Source: Parietichytrium sp. I65-24A (Eukaryota > Sar > Bigyra > Thraustochytrida > Thraustochytriidae). Taken from it: a stretch of 64,000 nucleotides of DNA. Each line of letters begins with the position of its first letter. Position 1 is the stretch's first letter. Where the stretch lies: positions 558,001 through 622,000 of the forward strand of contig BLSF01000007.1 in the NCBI GenBank assembly GCA_012862575.1. The letters are read 5' to 3'. The notes under the pieces are model-generated. The model was not told where the DNA came from. It was given only the letters and a program-made list of their open reading frames with translations, and searched no databases. Shown here one piece after another: positions 51,101 through 58,798 of this stretch. A program made the translations under genes and the position numbers.

Positions 51101-51346
51101 CCCATTATCTTCTGGCGATGTGTAGTATGACCCAACGAGCTCGGCGAGACGAGATTGCGTCTTGTTCGCAAAGTCGGCCAGAAGCTGCATGCAGGTCATG
51201 CCCTGTTCCGCCTGACATTTCTTGTCATTGTCGTCCATGCTGCCACTCTGATCCAGCACGAAATATATATCGAATGCATTGAGTTGCGCTTGGCAATGAG
51301 CCAAGGCTGTGAAAAACGCGAGGATCGTGACCCAAACCTTCATCAT
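45176..51346 (-). CDS. giant vWFA surface protein with Tudor-like repeats and PDZ-like tail
   Basis: A 2056-aa single-pass membrane protein with an unusual order. Residues 1-20 are a signal peptide (MMKVWVTILAFFTALAHCQA). Residues about 24-225 are a von Willebrand A domain with MIDAS motif DQSGS at 32-36. From about 240 to 1420 come roughly nine cysteine-bearing beta modules of the pattern C-x-G ... C-x-F ... C-x-x-P (for example GRCLGATTRFDISGETL, ITCELPEEYAL). A membrane helix lies at about 1442-1463 (MILGIVFACLLVVLLALFF). The cytosolic part holds six Tudor/SH3-like repeats at about 1502-1895 (IGDRIEANI, EGDAVEARY, AGSIVEARA, VGQTFDVFF, VGQHVHARR, VGELVKVEV, each followed by a W/FxxG or YxV strand) and a PDZ-like domain at about 1955-2040 (EGLGLSLGW). 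The first ATG is 51346. It is probably an adhesion receptor; ligand unknown. Confidence 0.85.
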   Translation of the reverse strand: MMKVWVTILAFFTALAHCQAQLNAFDIYFVLDQSGSMDDNDKKCQAEQGMTCMQLLADFANKTQSRLAELVGSYYTSPEDNGLRVGILMFRCKGVNPDPKILLNPSGDIEEIEYGFSLLFKQQAKGNTCAETALTAVQSWIAAQSDISPPQRKTAVLYLTDGLLETKDAIVSQELAEEIREPNTTQIFGVSIGGDSSQNKEIAKITGDSGQIYDAVDPTALSAIIETLTAYMFGDFQAMLGDGQDEDDVCQGETPFLQVTGYSVTVIQALECEFTMEGLSESVETPIVVTGSKSNSTGLWECAFPESFYTDADGETVIVNLYGIEGDLRRRLGVTTTFQLARTACLEVGSNTPDGRCLGATTRFDISGETLNALLNSDYSTGSYDFVCLFDLEGNASVSTTGFQTATDSIQCMFPKESALQLFGGSVTDSIEIDGSGTYTITSPRDITGLRVQANFLSPGNIPGTENSTVEFSGLPAPQVPLLLNSTTCISRVVSSSACWRRQDQATATFSGSSINTLIDAAASSDDYAVVCAIGTDLDDKITLVTGRASSDSTSVICDFPESMITPREDGSNTWNVKSDLFLVDKVNLLAVRASTSYNETHLFTFLPCVSVEPENVDGSCFGDQIVVNIESLAGVALLPTETTEVECVFIDSSVEYEEVGEITSTGTDTYECVSDAAVDILLGRSFDTIELRAKGVVLLEQELPQGGSACFTLLSRDSEEDVYSDVRYKSPAISQCWGESSSSSTLLFQGETADKVHEESLFCAFSNGAPVTGDDLENTTSPATYSVESGGVVCTVPKEAFTGAGGEGDVTIDLYMLINNEKRRLWSTTASLLVGTDEPCFETILAPIEQDNNAPLCVGTPAELRILGDSIQALASFLGSDTVTCLFDTGYQAQGIVGENITCELPEEYALSTSKVASVTLNGTVTIPVREYAVSEASKCFSPSVEISAQSDRRLLQSTTSEYCLGDGFAAGAEGDTVEFLLENYGVENMTCNWEVDLSAIFVTATEAITHYTKPVAVSNRKVMCQSATWDPYSADGIYNGAYSSLTITLDTSGDIIGQKVDFSSDELSAMPSVCSDISGWGDSISADEQDCQRSEVEINLGGRTAVSLSNSPNRSFTCWSDEDLEDEPIMCEFIQADGSTSLEFPEFGSSEITCTAPGWSPEDPDSGNYVEIRIDVCLDDGSRRTIKSQTFDPTASRSCLYLAYPANACIGEALSVSLSGPTLSSYAAYSATENLDFASEAKCVVGGSTVENTGSSTSSIDCQLVDRFLPSSADDLTVSTPVSFGFATFDEIRTEEIVTVSMYQANSVRCVEPIVAETICDGASRGTEVGISGVVPEVAKSETDSTVISLLSCVFTNETTNQRIEVTPVIASGNLYDVLCADSGSYTSYSVMYRKTGTLYSGLLNKDNSTCQFAAVSPTPTPNANDAGISPSPADSESSLGMILGIVFACLLVVLLALFFVVRNRNKDDPDDKNIPEVVVDKEKDSGMYAKAEPAEPLLHNFTIGDRIEANIDPSTETNGASQAWHKGSIVGENADGTFTIELDQYPGTAFVVPVNQLRAPISDFREGDAVEARYGGCPEWRSAFIGSVGPNNTYTVSYEEDELPEESGVSGDLIRSRIMIFHAGSIVEARASAGSRFIRGCVKSVDPTAETYEISFLARAIANEENLDPREEKQISVSAKDVRSFVPKVGQTFDVFFDDEIVRAKVKGIQLERQTCEVVYDEEVPKLASRPSVVSWSMLHRPLFHVGQHVHARRIAEPLPDSSFSSNANSGKNRLWLPGKVVGVQEERNLYTVTYDDASVPDEGNIPVERIKPASSYDSNRYGRFSVGELVKVEVVMEEDSRSASESPARKWYKAQIEAAHEDGTYDVLFQTGPASGKKELRVSVDRIKAIEDGEVDEDEVAVAPSSPIPDIFRPPPRDHPQASEDDGLQVPYHLRFRKRKPLGYYELPNNRFEVTLDMSEGLGLSLGWTNDNRVIVAGFRDLPNGDWGPVEACGLVGLKDQLLEVNSNSISGKSFVEVSELIKNSGKTIKLQFGRWSDDDAINIGAPPNAAA

Positions 51347-53424
51347 TCCAGTCGAGAAGCGCACCGACACAGCGCGCGACAATGACACAGACGCTGACAG
51401 CGAATCAAGGGAGAAAACGGCTGCCCGGCTTGCGATGGCACTATCGAAACCAACGTCCCGCTCGCCAAATGCAGTTTGGAATCAAGGAAATCCCGGGCAC
51501 ACGGACGGACGGAATCCGGAATGCTCACGGTGAAGTGTCTCTGCTTGGGAAAGCTGCGCTCCAGCTTGAATCACGGTCGCGCCAAATCCCCGTGCTTCTT
51601 GTCTCCCCTTTTTTCGAAAGCCAGCGCAAGGCGGTCCCGAAACTGGTGGAAATACTCGATGAGCAAGGAGGACAGGTGGGATAGTGGATTGGGGATGTCA
51701 GCACAAGATAGGATGCACCCACCTGAGGTCGCTCAATACAAGTGTATGCACAAGCCAGCAATGTCCACCTTCTACGAGCAATACTGACGAGGCAAGTTTG
51801 GGCTCGTTCGCGTTTCCACCTTTTGATCGAAGACTTGGCTGTATGGCGAAGGTGGAACAAAAGTGAGTTTATAAGACGAACACCCCTTGGCTAACTCAAC
51901 TGCCTTGTTTCCTTTGCTCCCTGGAAGAGACAAACAGTAAAGACAGAAACAGCCAAACCGATCTGATGAACGGGGTGGGCCAATTGAACTGACTGCTTTA
52001 CACGACGAGGAGTAGACAGTTCTGAGAGGTAAACTTTCTTGTTGTTTGCTCTTCACTCCGCCCACTCGGTACTCCTCTCATCAAACTCTTGTCCTGTTTG
52101 AGTGACTTTGAAAAAGAAGGAAACACGGGGGTGGGGAGGGTGGGGGGTCAATTTTTGCTCCCTGCCTTCCAAGCTACCTAAACTTTTTTTTCTTTACACC
52201 GACTTTTATACAGCGTCTTACCCAAACTCAATGCACTGCACAAACAATTAGGTATGCAGCGCACAACGTCTTCCGATTTCCAAAACAATCTACGGGGAAG
52301 CGATACCGGAAGCTGCGCTCCGTTGCCTTCGCTCTCCTCTCCGTGTCTCCGGAGGCACTGTTGACACTGATGCCTTGCAGTCTCAACAGACTCAACAGTC
52401 ACGACACTCCTATAGCACGCATAATATTTACGGTAAATATCTTCATACACATTTAGACTAAAGCTGGAGCCATAGACACAAACTTTACGATTCAGGTAGG
52501 TGTTTGTGCCTTTCTCCGAAGAGTCACCAAGCTTAGTGTTAGCGATGAGATATTGAACGGCGAAGTCACACAGGTAAGTGGTATTCCCATGATAGAACCC
52601 GTCATAGCCATTTGTACCCCAGGTACTAGTCAGAGTCTAAAAGGAAATTCCATCACTAAACTTCCTTTTCAGGACGAAAATGTGATACGATACTAGCACT
52701 GAGTTCTGCCCTTGAAAACCCGGACCGAAACTGTCAATTGATGCCAGTATTCCCAGTAAACAGCTTTAAACGTTTTCTTCAAGTGTGCTTTCGACTCATG
52801 TATGTTGAGAACTGGTCACGACTTGACCGGCCGGCTATTGGTTCAAGTCCTATGTGGCTACTGCGTATTTATGAGCACCGACTCCATCAACTCCATCGCC
52901 TCGTGAAAACTGCTGCCTGGCATTGCCTGGCTCTACTACAATTCTCTAGCTAGCTCGTAATCAGAGACGGTTTCTTTCCCTCTCCTCGGCTGTCTAATGT
53001 CTTTTTCGTGTCTTATACGGTACCGAGAAGTACGCGGTGCCTACCTTCGAGTTGCAGGAAAATCATCAAGATGATTCGAGGTGGTCAAACTTTTTTGCAG
53101 AATCCAGACGCTCTGTCTATCTATCTATTCATCCCCAAACTGTTTTTCCCAACTTAATAACCCTGTTCTATGAATGATATGAATTGAAATGGTCACTTGA
53201 CAAATTTTACAAAGAACAAGCAAGCATTCACCTACGCGAATGTTACACTAGTTGAACAGTGCTGACTTAATTGTATATTGTTAAGGCAATCTTAGTTTTA
53301 TATGTCACCTAGGTAAGACTCTCTTGGTACTCTTGGTTGGTTTTTGACATTTCTGAGCCTTAAATCATATTAATACCTTGCTATCCAAGCAAAGCTCTAG
53401 CTAGCTAGAAATACTTATAATTAA

Positions 53425-53649
53425 TTATAGAGTTGAGTCAGCACTGACGTCATCAATACTATTGATATCCCACTTCCCGCCTTTGGACGTGGTCACGCCT
53501 GCAGCGATCTGCAGCGCCACTTCCTCCGTGGTCACGCCTGCAGCGATCTGCAGCGCCACTTCCTCCGTGGTCAGAGATGATCGGAGTGTCAATGACACCT
53601 TCCAGTCACCGCGCGGGCCGCCCGCCATTCGCGTCCAATCGCGGCACAT
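53425..53649 (-). CDS. possible small protein with 13-residue tandem repeat
   Basis: A 74-codon minus-strand frame from ATG 53649 to 53425 lies in a GC-rich island within AT-rich intergenic DNA. The 39-bp duplication at 53489-53566 is in phase and repeats TTEEVALQIAAGV twice. The composition resembles coding DNA of the window, and the peptide reads like an amphipathic helix plus an acidic tail (DINSIDDVSADSTL). No homologue is recognised and no promoter is evident, so it could be an exon of a larger gene or simply a GC-rich repeat. Confidence 0.25.
   Translation of the reverse strand: MCRDWTRMAGGPRGDWKVSLTLRSSLTTEEVALQIAAGVTTEEVALQIAAGVTTSKGGKWDINSIDDVSADSTL
53489..53573. repeat. 39-bp tandem repeat, two full copies
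   Basis: Exact copies at 53489-53527 and 53528-53566, followed by a seven-base start of a third (GTGGTCA). The period is a multiple of three. Confidence 0.92.
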
Positions 53650-54089
53650 CGCCACTCGCAGGGCGAGTTGCGCACTCCATTCACAACCATTCACATCGCT
53701 ATGGCCGCCCCAGAACCCTAACTTGTACCCTGACCGAATTAACAGAATGAGCTAACTATTAGTCCTAATAGCTCGAGTCTGAAAGGTCTTATTGGAAGAT
53801 TATGTACGCTCGTACGAGGTTCAAGTTGAAAGATCTTTGGATGGCTCGTATGGACTCGGAGTAACCACTGCCTGGCAATGGAGTGAGTATCTACTTGGTT
53901 CCGTAGCAGTTCATGGAATCACTCTAAGACCTCTGAGTATCTCTGAGTGCTCTGAGGAAGGAAGCGAGCCCAGTTATGGCCAGCCACACGGAGCTGGAGG
54001 CTAACCACCAAGCCGCGGGAACTGACAACGAGTCAATAAATCACAAGATTGCGCATCGTGACAGGTGATCCGTGACTGTGCGAAGAGAA

Positions 54090-55349
54090 ATGTCGGAGGA
54101 GGAGGACACCCGGCGGGGTGACCAGTACAACGAGGATGATGAGGGTGAGGGCCGCAACGGACGCCGTTACAATGACGACGAGAAGGAAGAAGCCGAGGAA
54201 GGAGCGGGCACCAAGGCTGCACCGGCGAAGGAGGAGGCCGCTGCCAAGGTAGACGGGGATGGCGGCGACATTGTTCTATCAGAAGAAGCTCGCGCTCTGT
54301 ACAACTCGCTCAATTTGGACCTCGAGCCGAGGGCTCGGACTGTCTTACAGAGCATGTCTGAGGCAAGCCAACTGGAGGCCTTGCAGAAATACGAGAGCGC
54401 AGCAAAAGAGTCATCCATTCGCAACCCGTCGGGCTTTCTTTCATCAATTATGAGGCGCATCAATGACTCTGAAGCTCGTTCCAAAACCTTTGAGGATCTT
54501 CCTCAAGAAGTGCAGGACTCTTTGGAGGCAATTTTCGCCCAGGGAAAATTCACAAAGGACGCGTTCCTTACAAAAACCCTGGAAAATCTCCACAAGTTGA
54601 CTCAGCCCTCGATGGTTGAGGCGCTGAAGAAGTTCTCAGAGCCAGATCCGGATACGATTCAGAACCCGGAAGGGTTTTTGAACAGTATCATTCGTCGTCT
54701 TGCTAACATTGAGCATCGCGGGGGCGACGGCCAGGCTCCTCCTGAAGTGAAGCAAAGAATTCAAGAAGCCATTGACCAGGGGCAGATCAAGGAAGGTGCG
54801 CTTGACGATCGCTGCATGGAAGCGTTGGCCGAGTTTGATGGGCCCACTGGAATTGAAATCGTTGAGCAGCTGCTTTCCTCCGATTTACAATCGGTAAGAA
54901 ACATGGGTGGTTTCTTCTTTGGTATCATTAAACGATTCAAGAGCAACAGGAAAGACAGGGGTGGTGACCGTCGCGGAGGAAGGCGATTCGGCGGAGGAGG
55001 CGGCGGCGATCGTCGCCGAGGTGGCCGTGACCGCTACCACGATGACTATGACGACCGCTTTGATCGCCGAGGTGGCGGCGGCGGTGGTGGCTATCGCGAT
55101 GGAGGCCGGGATTACAGAGATTATCGCGATGATTATCGCAGGGGGGACTACCGGGACGACAGATACCAGGACTACCGCCGCGATGACTATCGGCGGGATT
55201 ATGACAGACGTGAACCTTACCGCGACAGTGGCCGGTACAGAGATAGTTACTACCCTCCTGCTTCTGGGGCGGCGAATGGTTCAGCCGGTGGCGGCGACTA
55301 CTACAGAGGCTCTGGGTCTCAGGACTACGATCGCGGAAACTCGCGCTAA
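54090..55349 (+). CDS. RNA-associated protein with three hnRNP-Q-type acidic domains and RGG/YR tail
   Basis: A 419-aa protein. After an acidic head (MSEEEDTRRGDQYNEDDEGE) come three helical repeats of the hnRNP Q acidic (NURR-type) domain, about 62-124, 137-204 and 217-286. They end in matching motifs RNPSGFLSSIMRRI, QNPEGFLNSIIRRL and RNMGGFFFGIIKRF. In animals this single domain lies before the RRMs of hnRNP Q/R and APOBEC1 complementation factor. Here there are three copies and no RRM. The tail (290-419) is Gly/Arg/Asp/Tyr-rich (GDRRGGRRFGGGGGGDRRRGG, DYRDYRDDYRRGDYRDDRY), typical of a disordered RNA-binding or condensate-forming region. A start at 54090 is the first ATG in frame. A 167-codon frame inside the tail in another phase is an artefact of the Gly-Arg codons. 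Confidence 0.8.
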   Translation: MSEEEDTRRGDQYNEDDEGEGRNGRRYNDDEKEEAEEGAGTKAAPAKEEAAAKVDGDGGDIVLSEEARALYNSLNLDLEPRARTVLQSMSEASQLEALQKYESAAKESSIRNPSGFLSSIMRRINDSEARSKTFEDLPQEVQDSLEAIFAQGKFTKDAFLTKTLENLHKLTQPSMVEALKKFSEPDPDTIQNPEGFLNSIIRRLANIEHRGGDGQAPPEVKQRIQEAIDQGQIKEGALDDRCMEALAEFDGPTGIEIVEQLLSSDLQSVRNMGGFFFGIIKRFKSNRKDRGGDRRGGRRFGGGGGGDRRRGGRDRYHDDYDDRFDRRGGGGGGGYRDGGRDYRDYRDDYRRGDYRDDRYQDYRRDDYRRDYDRREPYRDSGRYRDSYYPPASGAANGSAGGGDYYRGSGSQDYDRGNSR

Positions 55350-56115
55350 AGCAAAAGTGTGGCTAGCGCGCATGTATCACGGTTCCTCTTGCTCTACTTT
55401 CGAAGACTGAGGCGGACACATTTCGACGAAATGGCGCATGGGTGTTTTTAACGCGATCTTTTGAGACTGTCGCTTCAGACGAGCCAAATCACTTAGCAAC
55501 TCGCATTCCGACTTGATTCTTCCTTTCCATCCCACAAACCATTCATTTTCACGATCCAATCACATTGCCGACTGCTTCCTTCAGCCATGGCAGAATTTTT
55601 CTCTTGCTTTTGCATGCTTTGCTTCTCCCCATCGGTGCTCTGCTCATCCCGCCCGTCGCGGTATTTGGCTGTCCTGTCAAGGGAACGGTCGTTTTTCCGT
55701 GCTCCAATGAGTGATTGGAAGGAGACCTGGCACCTGTGACTACAGTGCTGCCGAGTATCCGAGGCCTAGATTGTGTTTTCGTTTTATCCCGTCGCTATTT
55801 ACTGAATCTGTATTGTAACCAAAAATATTTATTTACGTGAATAGTTGTTTGATTTCAAGTATTTTCATTTCATTCGCTGCGCTGAAGCAAGCCGCCCTTG
55901 GATTTCTACCAGTCAACACCTGCAAACAGGCTTGTTCGATCCCGCCGTACTAACCTTGTGCTCTACTAATCACAACACGGTCTCAAGTTCCCCCTTTGTG
56001 ACGCTGGGTGGCATGACATACTCGAGAGTCGTGGAGACTTGTACTTCAAAACCTTTGGTCCCTTCCCGTGGGGACGGTTTTTTTGAACTGCTAATTGTTG
56101 GCTTACATTGAATTC

Positions 56116-56133
56116 GATCTTCGATCGAAGATC
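56116..56133. repeat. 18-bp perfect palindrome GATCTTCGATCGAAGATC
   Basis: The 18 bases read the same on both strands. GAATTCGA just before it and GGAATTCGACGA just after it form a second, direct flank pair. Confidence 0.8.
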
Positions 56134-56554
56134 ACGGAATTCGACGAAGAACAAAGGAGCAGCATTCATTTACCTGCGGCCCCAGCGGAGGCAAACGACA
56201 GTGAGCAGCTGTAGCCCGTGCCATAGCGGGGTGCTGCGGCCTCAAGATTGCGAATTGTAACGCCTGGCATCCACAAAGAATCACAAAGAAGTATCGCCTC
56301 TGCGAGGGTTTGCCCTTCCGAACAACTTTGGCGTCGAAATTTGCGATTTGCCTTGTCACTGTTGTTTCCCATCGTTTTCGCAAGGAGCTCTAGCTAGTTC
56401 AAGGCACCGAACAGTACTGAGTTTCGAGACCCGGCTTGTGGAAGCCCAGCTGAGGTATGCTGAGGTGGTGGAATCCAGGTTCTGATGCAACACCGAATTT
56501 CTTGTGTCTGGTTTGTTTATAGAGTAGAGAACTCCCCTAGTAATCGGCATAGCT

Positions 56555-56857
56555 ATGTCTGCTAAGGTCCAGGACTTACCTCTCCGACCAGCGGAAGAAG
56601 GCCCCGCGTGTTTTCGGTGGCGTCGAGTTACGGTAATAGGAGCTATTATTGCTTGTACTAGTACAGTGGCATTTCGCATTTTTCTTTGGGATGGCAAATT
56701 GCCGGCCAAAGTGCACTCGCAGTCAGCACTGTGTCCGCGGCGGGACAGGTTCCGCACTTTGCTTTTATCCTCACGAGCACGGAATTGTGTGCATGTTGCG
56801 AGCCCGGGCTACGCGTACTGGATCAGACACTGTTCTTGCCCCGCCACGAACGAATGA
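56555..56857 (+). CDS. possible short type II membrane-anchor ORF
   Basis: A 100-codon frame from ATG 56555. It has a 24-residue polar head, then a hydrophobic segment (VTVIGAIIACTSTVAFRIFLW) and a basic/cysteine-containing end, the layout of the N-terminus of a Golgi type II enzyme. The next gene, a sulfotransferase, has the same layout at its own start. The frame stops 58 bp before that gene's ATG. It may be an upstream exon, a decayed relative, or chance. Confidence 0.2.
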   Translation: MSAKVQDLPLRPAEEGPACFRWRRVTVIGAIIACTSTVAFRIFLWDGKLPAKVHSQSALCPRRDRFRTLLLSSRARNCVHVASPGYAYWIRHCSCPATNE

Positions 56858-56915
56858 AGAGCAATCCGCCGGTTTAGTTTTGTTCACCGTGTGAAGGGCA
56901 CGAGAACCAGAGCAG

Positions 56916-58370
56916 ATGTCTGCCGATAGTCTGGGAACAGAGCTAAACGTTCTTCTTTACTGTCCACTTGAGCGCGAGGAAGGGAAAAGGCGAACTCAGC
57001 GCCCCGGCTGCTCTAAGCCCCTCGTTTTCATTTCTTCTGGTGATGAAGAAACGACTTGCGGGCAATCATCTTGCATGGAGAAGTTGTCCCTGTTTCGACT
57101 CGTGGTCACCTTCGCGATTTGCGTGGTGTCTCTCAGCTTTCGGTTTTGGTGGGCGTCTTCAGCTCTCGAGCTTGATGAGTCGGCTGAGGCATTGTCGATG
57201 ACGCGTGATCGAAGCGCATTAATAGGGGGAAACGTCCAGACTCCCTTCCTTGGACACAGTGCTAAAGACTTCAACGACAGTATTCTGGAACTTAATATTG
57301 GGAGTTGGGAGAGCTCATTCGGCATGATTCAGAACTTTTCCATCGAGCACAGCCAACTGCATCGTTTTCCGGTCGGAGACGGGCTATGTTTCAGGGTGTG
57401 CGGCTCAACTCGCTTATGCTCCAACAATGTAACCTCACGAATATCGTGCGAGAAACCAGATGCCTCAGGGCGACGGCGCGTAATACAAGCGCCGTCTTAT
57501 TTTACGATTGGGTACAGCCAATCGGGATCTACCTTCTTCTACAGACTTTTGACAGCTCATCCAAATGTGCCCAAGATGTGCCGGAAAGAGATCCATTTTT
57601 TCGACAAGGCTCTCGTCTCCTTGCCAATTGCTACCAAGCAAGACTTGACCGACATATCTGGCTACTCGTCTTGTTTTCCTGCACGCATGGAGTCCAATTA
57701 TGTGGGAGACAACACTGTGAAGTCAATATACGCAGACACTGCTGTCCCTCTCTGGCTCCGGGCAATCAATCCTGACATGAAGTTGATAGTTCTCTTGCGC
57801 CCTCCGCTGGAGCGCGCTTTTTCGAGGTTTGCGCAGAAAGGTGGCGGAGCAAATTGTGCCGCCCGCCTTGGGGCTGAGGCCTGTGCAAAAGACTTTGGGA
57901 GGTATATCATCGCGCAGCTTGAGTATATAAAGTCTCATTGCCCAGCGTTGTTGGAAGGGAAGGTGTCCCAAGCTGCAATAGCGCAAGCTTTCACCTGTGG
58001 CGCGGGCAAAATAAAAGGCAAGCTGGACTCGGATACATTGGTCAGCTCTCTTTACGGTTATCACATCGCACATTGGCTGCGGTTCTTTCCAATTGACCAG
58101 TTCCTATTTGTCGAGAGCAAAGACTTGTTCACGTCCCCAAACATCACACTCGGAAAAGTCGCAACATATCTAGGTGCTAGGCCGTTTGATGTTTCGCAAT
58201 TGGCAGAGAAGGAAGCTCATAATTCGCATGCAAAAAAGCGCAGGCTTCCAAACTTTCCGACTTCTGTGCGTCAAACGCTGAAAAAGCTTTTCGAGCCTTC
58301 GAATAGGCTTGTCAAAGCCTTGGCAGGCATCTCTTTCAGAGAAGATCTGATTTATTCGCAGTCTGTATAG
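56916..58370 (+). CDS. Golgi-type carbohydrate sulfotransferase
   Basis: A 484-aa protein (or 431 aa if started at ATG 57075). A membrane anchor, LFRLVVTFAICVVSLSFRFWW, follows MEKLS at the second start, as expected for a type II Golgi enzyme. The sulfotransferase domain has the 5'-phosphosulfate loop FTIGYSQSGSTFFYRLL (about 195-211), the HPNVPKMCRKEIHFFD segment and the 3'-phosphate motif LIVLLRPPLERAFSRF, both needed to bind PAPS. The CRKEIHFF and RPPxxRAFSRF pattern is close to the heparan N-deacetylase/sulfotransferase and related carbohydrate sulfotransferases. The acceptor is probably a sulfated polysaccharide of the cell surface, but cannot be named. Which ATG is used is not settled. 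Confidence 0.85.
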   Translation: MSADSLGTELNVLLYCPLEREEGKRRTQRPGCSKPLVFISSGDEETTCGQSSCMEKLSLFRLVVTFAICVVSLSFRFWWASSALELDESAEALSMTRDRSALIGGNVQTPFLGHSAKDFNDSILELNIGSWESSFGMIQNFSIEHSQLHRFPVGDGLCFRVCGSTRLCSNNVTSRISCEKPDASGRRRVIQAPSYFTIGYSQSGSTFFYRLLTAHPNVPKMCRKEIHFFDKALVSLPIATKQDLTDISGYSSCFPARMESNYVGDNTVKSIYADTAVPLWLRAINPDMKLIVLLRPPLERAFSRFAQKGGGANCAARLGAEACAKDFGRYIIAQLEYIKSHCPALLEGKVSQAAIAQAFTCGAGKIKGKLDSDTLVSSLYGYHIAHWLRFFPIDQFLFVESKDLFTSPNITLGKVATYLGARPFDVSQLAEKEAHNSHAKKRRLPNFPTSVRQTLKKLFEPSNRLVKALAGISFREDLIYSQSV

Positions 58371-58798
58371 AGATAGAGGTGGACCTGAGGTAGTTCACGT
58401 AGTCTACTCTCGATCTGGACTCACTGTCAAACCGCGAGTGCGCAGAATAATACTGAAACTCAGAGTTTCCGCGAGTGATTTCCGCTTCGCTTCACATCTA
58501 TTCATGCGAGCCACCTCAATCAGTGGCCATTTACCAGAAGTAATAGGGAGAGTCACGGAAGCCAATGACAGGGATGAGCGATGGAATCAAAGAGAAAGGA
58601 ATCGAAAGAAAGCATTGCCAGGAAACTTTGTGTCTTTGGAAGCGGTAAAAGGGCTACTAGTAGATAGCTCTAGCTTAGATCTTATCGACCTGCAGTAAGT
58701 GCGGTAGGCCTTACGAGTGGCCACAGTCAACTCATCAAACTTCTCAACGCAGTCAAATCGTGAACGGGTTGGGGCTGTGTCTCCCGCACGAAAAGCAG
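58371..58798. other. short intergenic region
   Basis: 428 bp; an 86-codon plus frame has no motif. The frame of the next gene is open upstream without ATG. Confidence 0.5.

Larger units (their letters stand above)
51347..54089. other. long intergenic region
   Basis: 2.7 kb upstream of two divergent genes. It contains CTAGCTAG at 52946-52953, 53397-53404 and 53401-53408, GTAC-rich words at about 53020-53045, and a GC-rich island at about 53470-53720 with a 39-bp tandem duplication and a small minus-strand frame. A GGTTCAAGTCC sequence at 52840 looked like a tRNA T arm but does not fold. No other gene seen. Confidence 0.55.
55350..56915. other. intergenic region with an 18-bp palindrome
   Basis: 1.6 kb with no firm gene. 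It contains the palindrome at 56116-56133, flanked by GAATTCGA-type words, CTAGCTAG at 56390-56397, and a weak 100-codon plus frame (56555-56857) with a membrane-anchor-like segment. Confidence 0.55.

Noticed and set aside
52820-52860. GGTTCAAGTCC, a tRNA B-box-like word
   Set aside because: The flanking bases do not form a T stem without mismatch, and no matching acceptor stem or D arm lies upstream.
54907-55410. 167-codon frame rich in Ala/Thr/Ile inside the hnRNP-Q-domain gene
   Set aside because: Off-frame reading of the Gly/Arg/Tyr/Asp repeat codons of the real tail.
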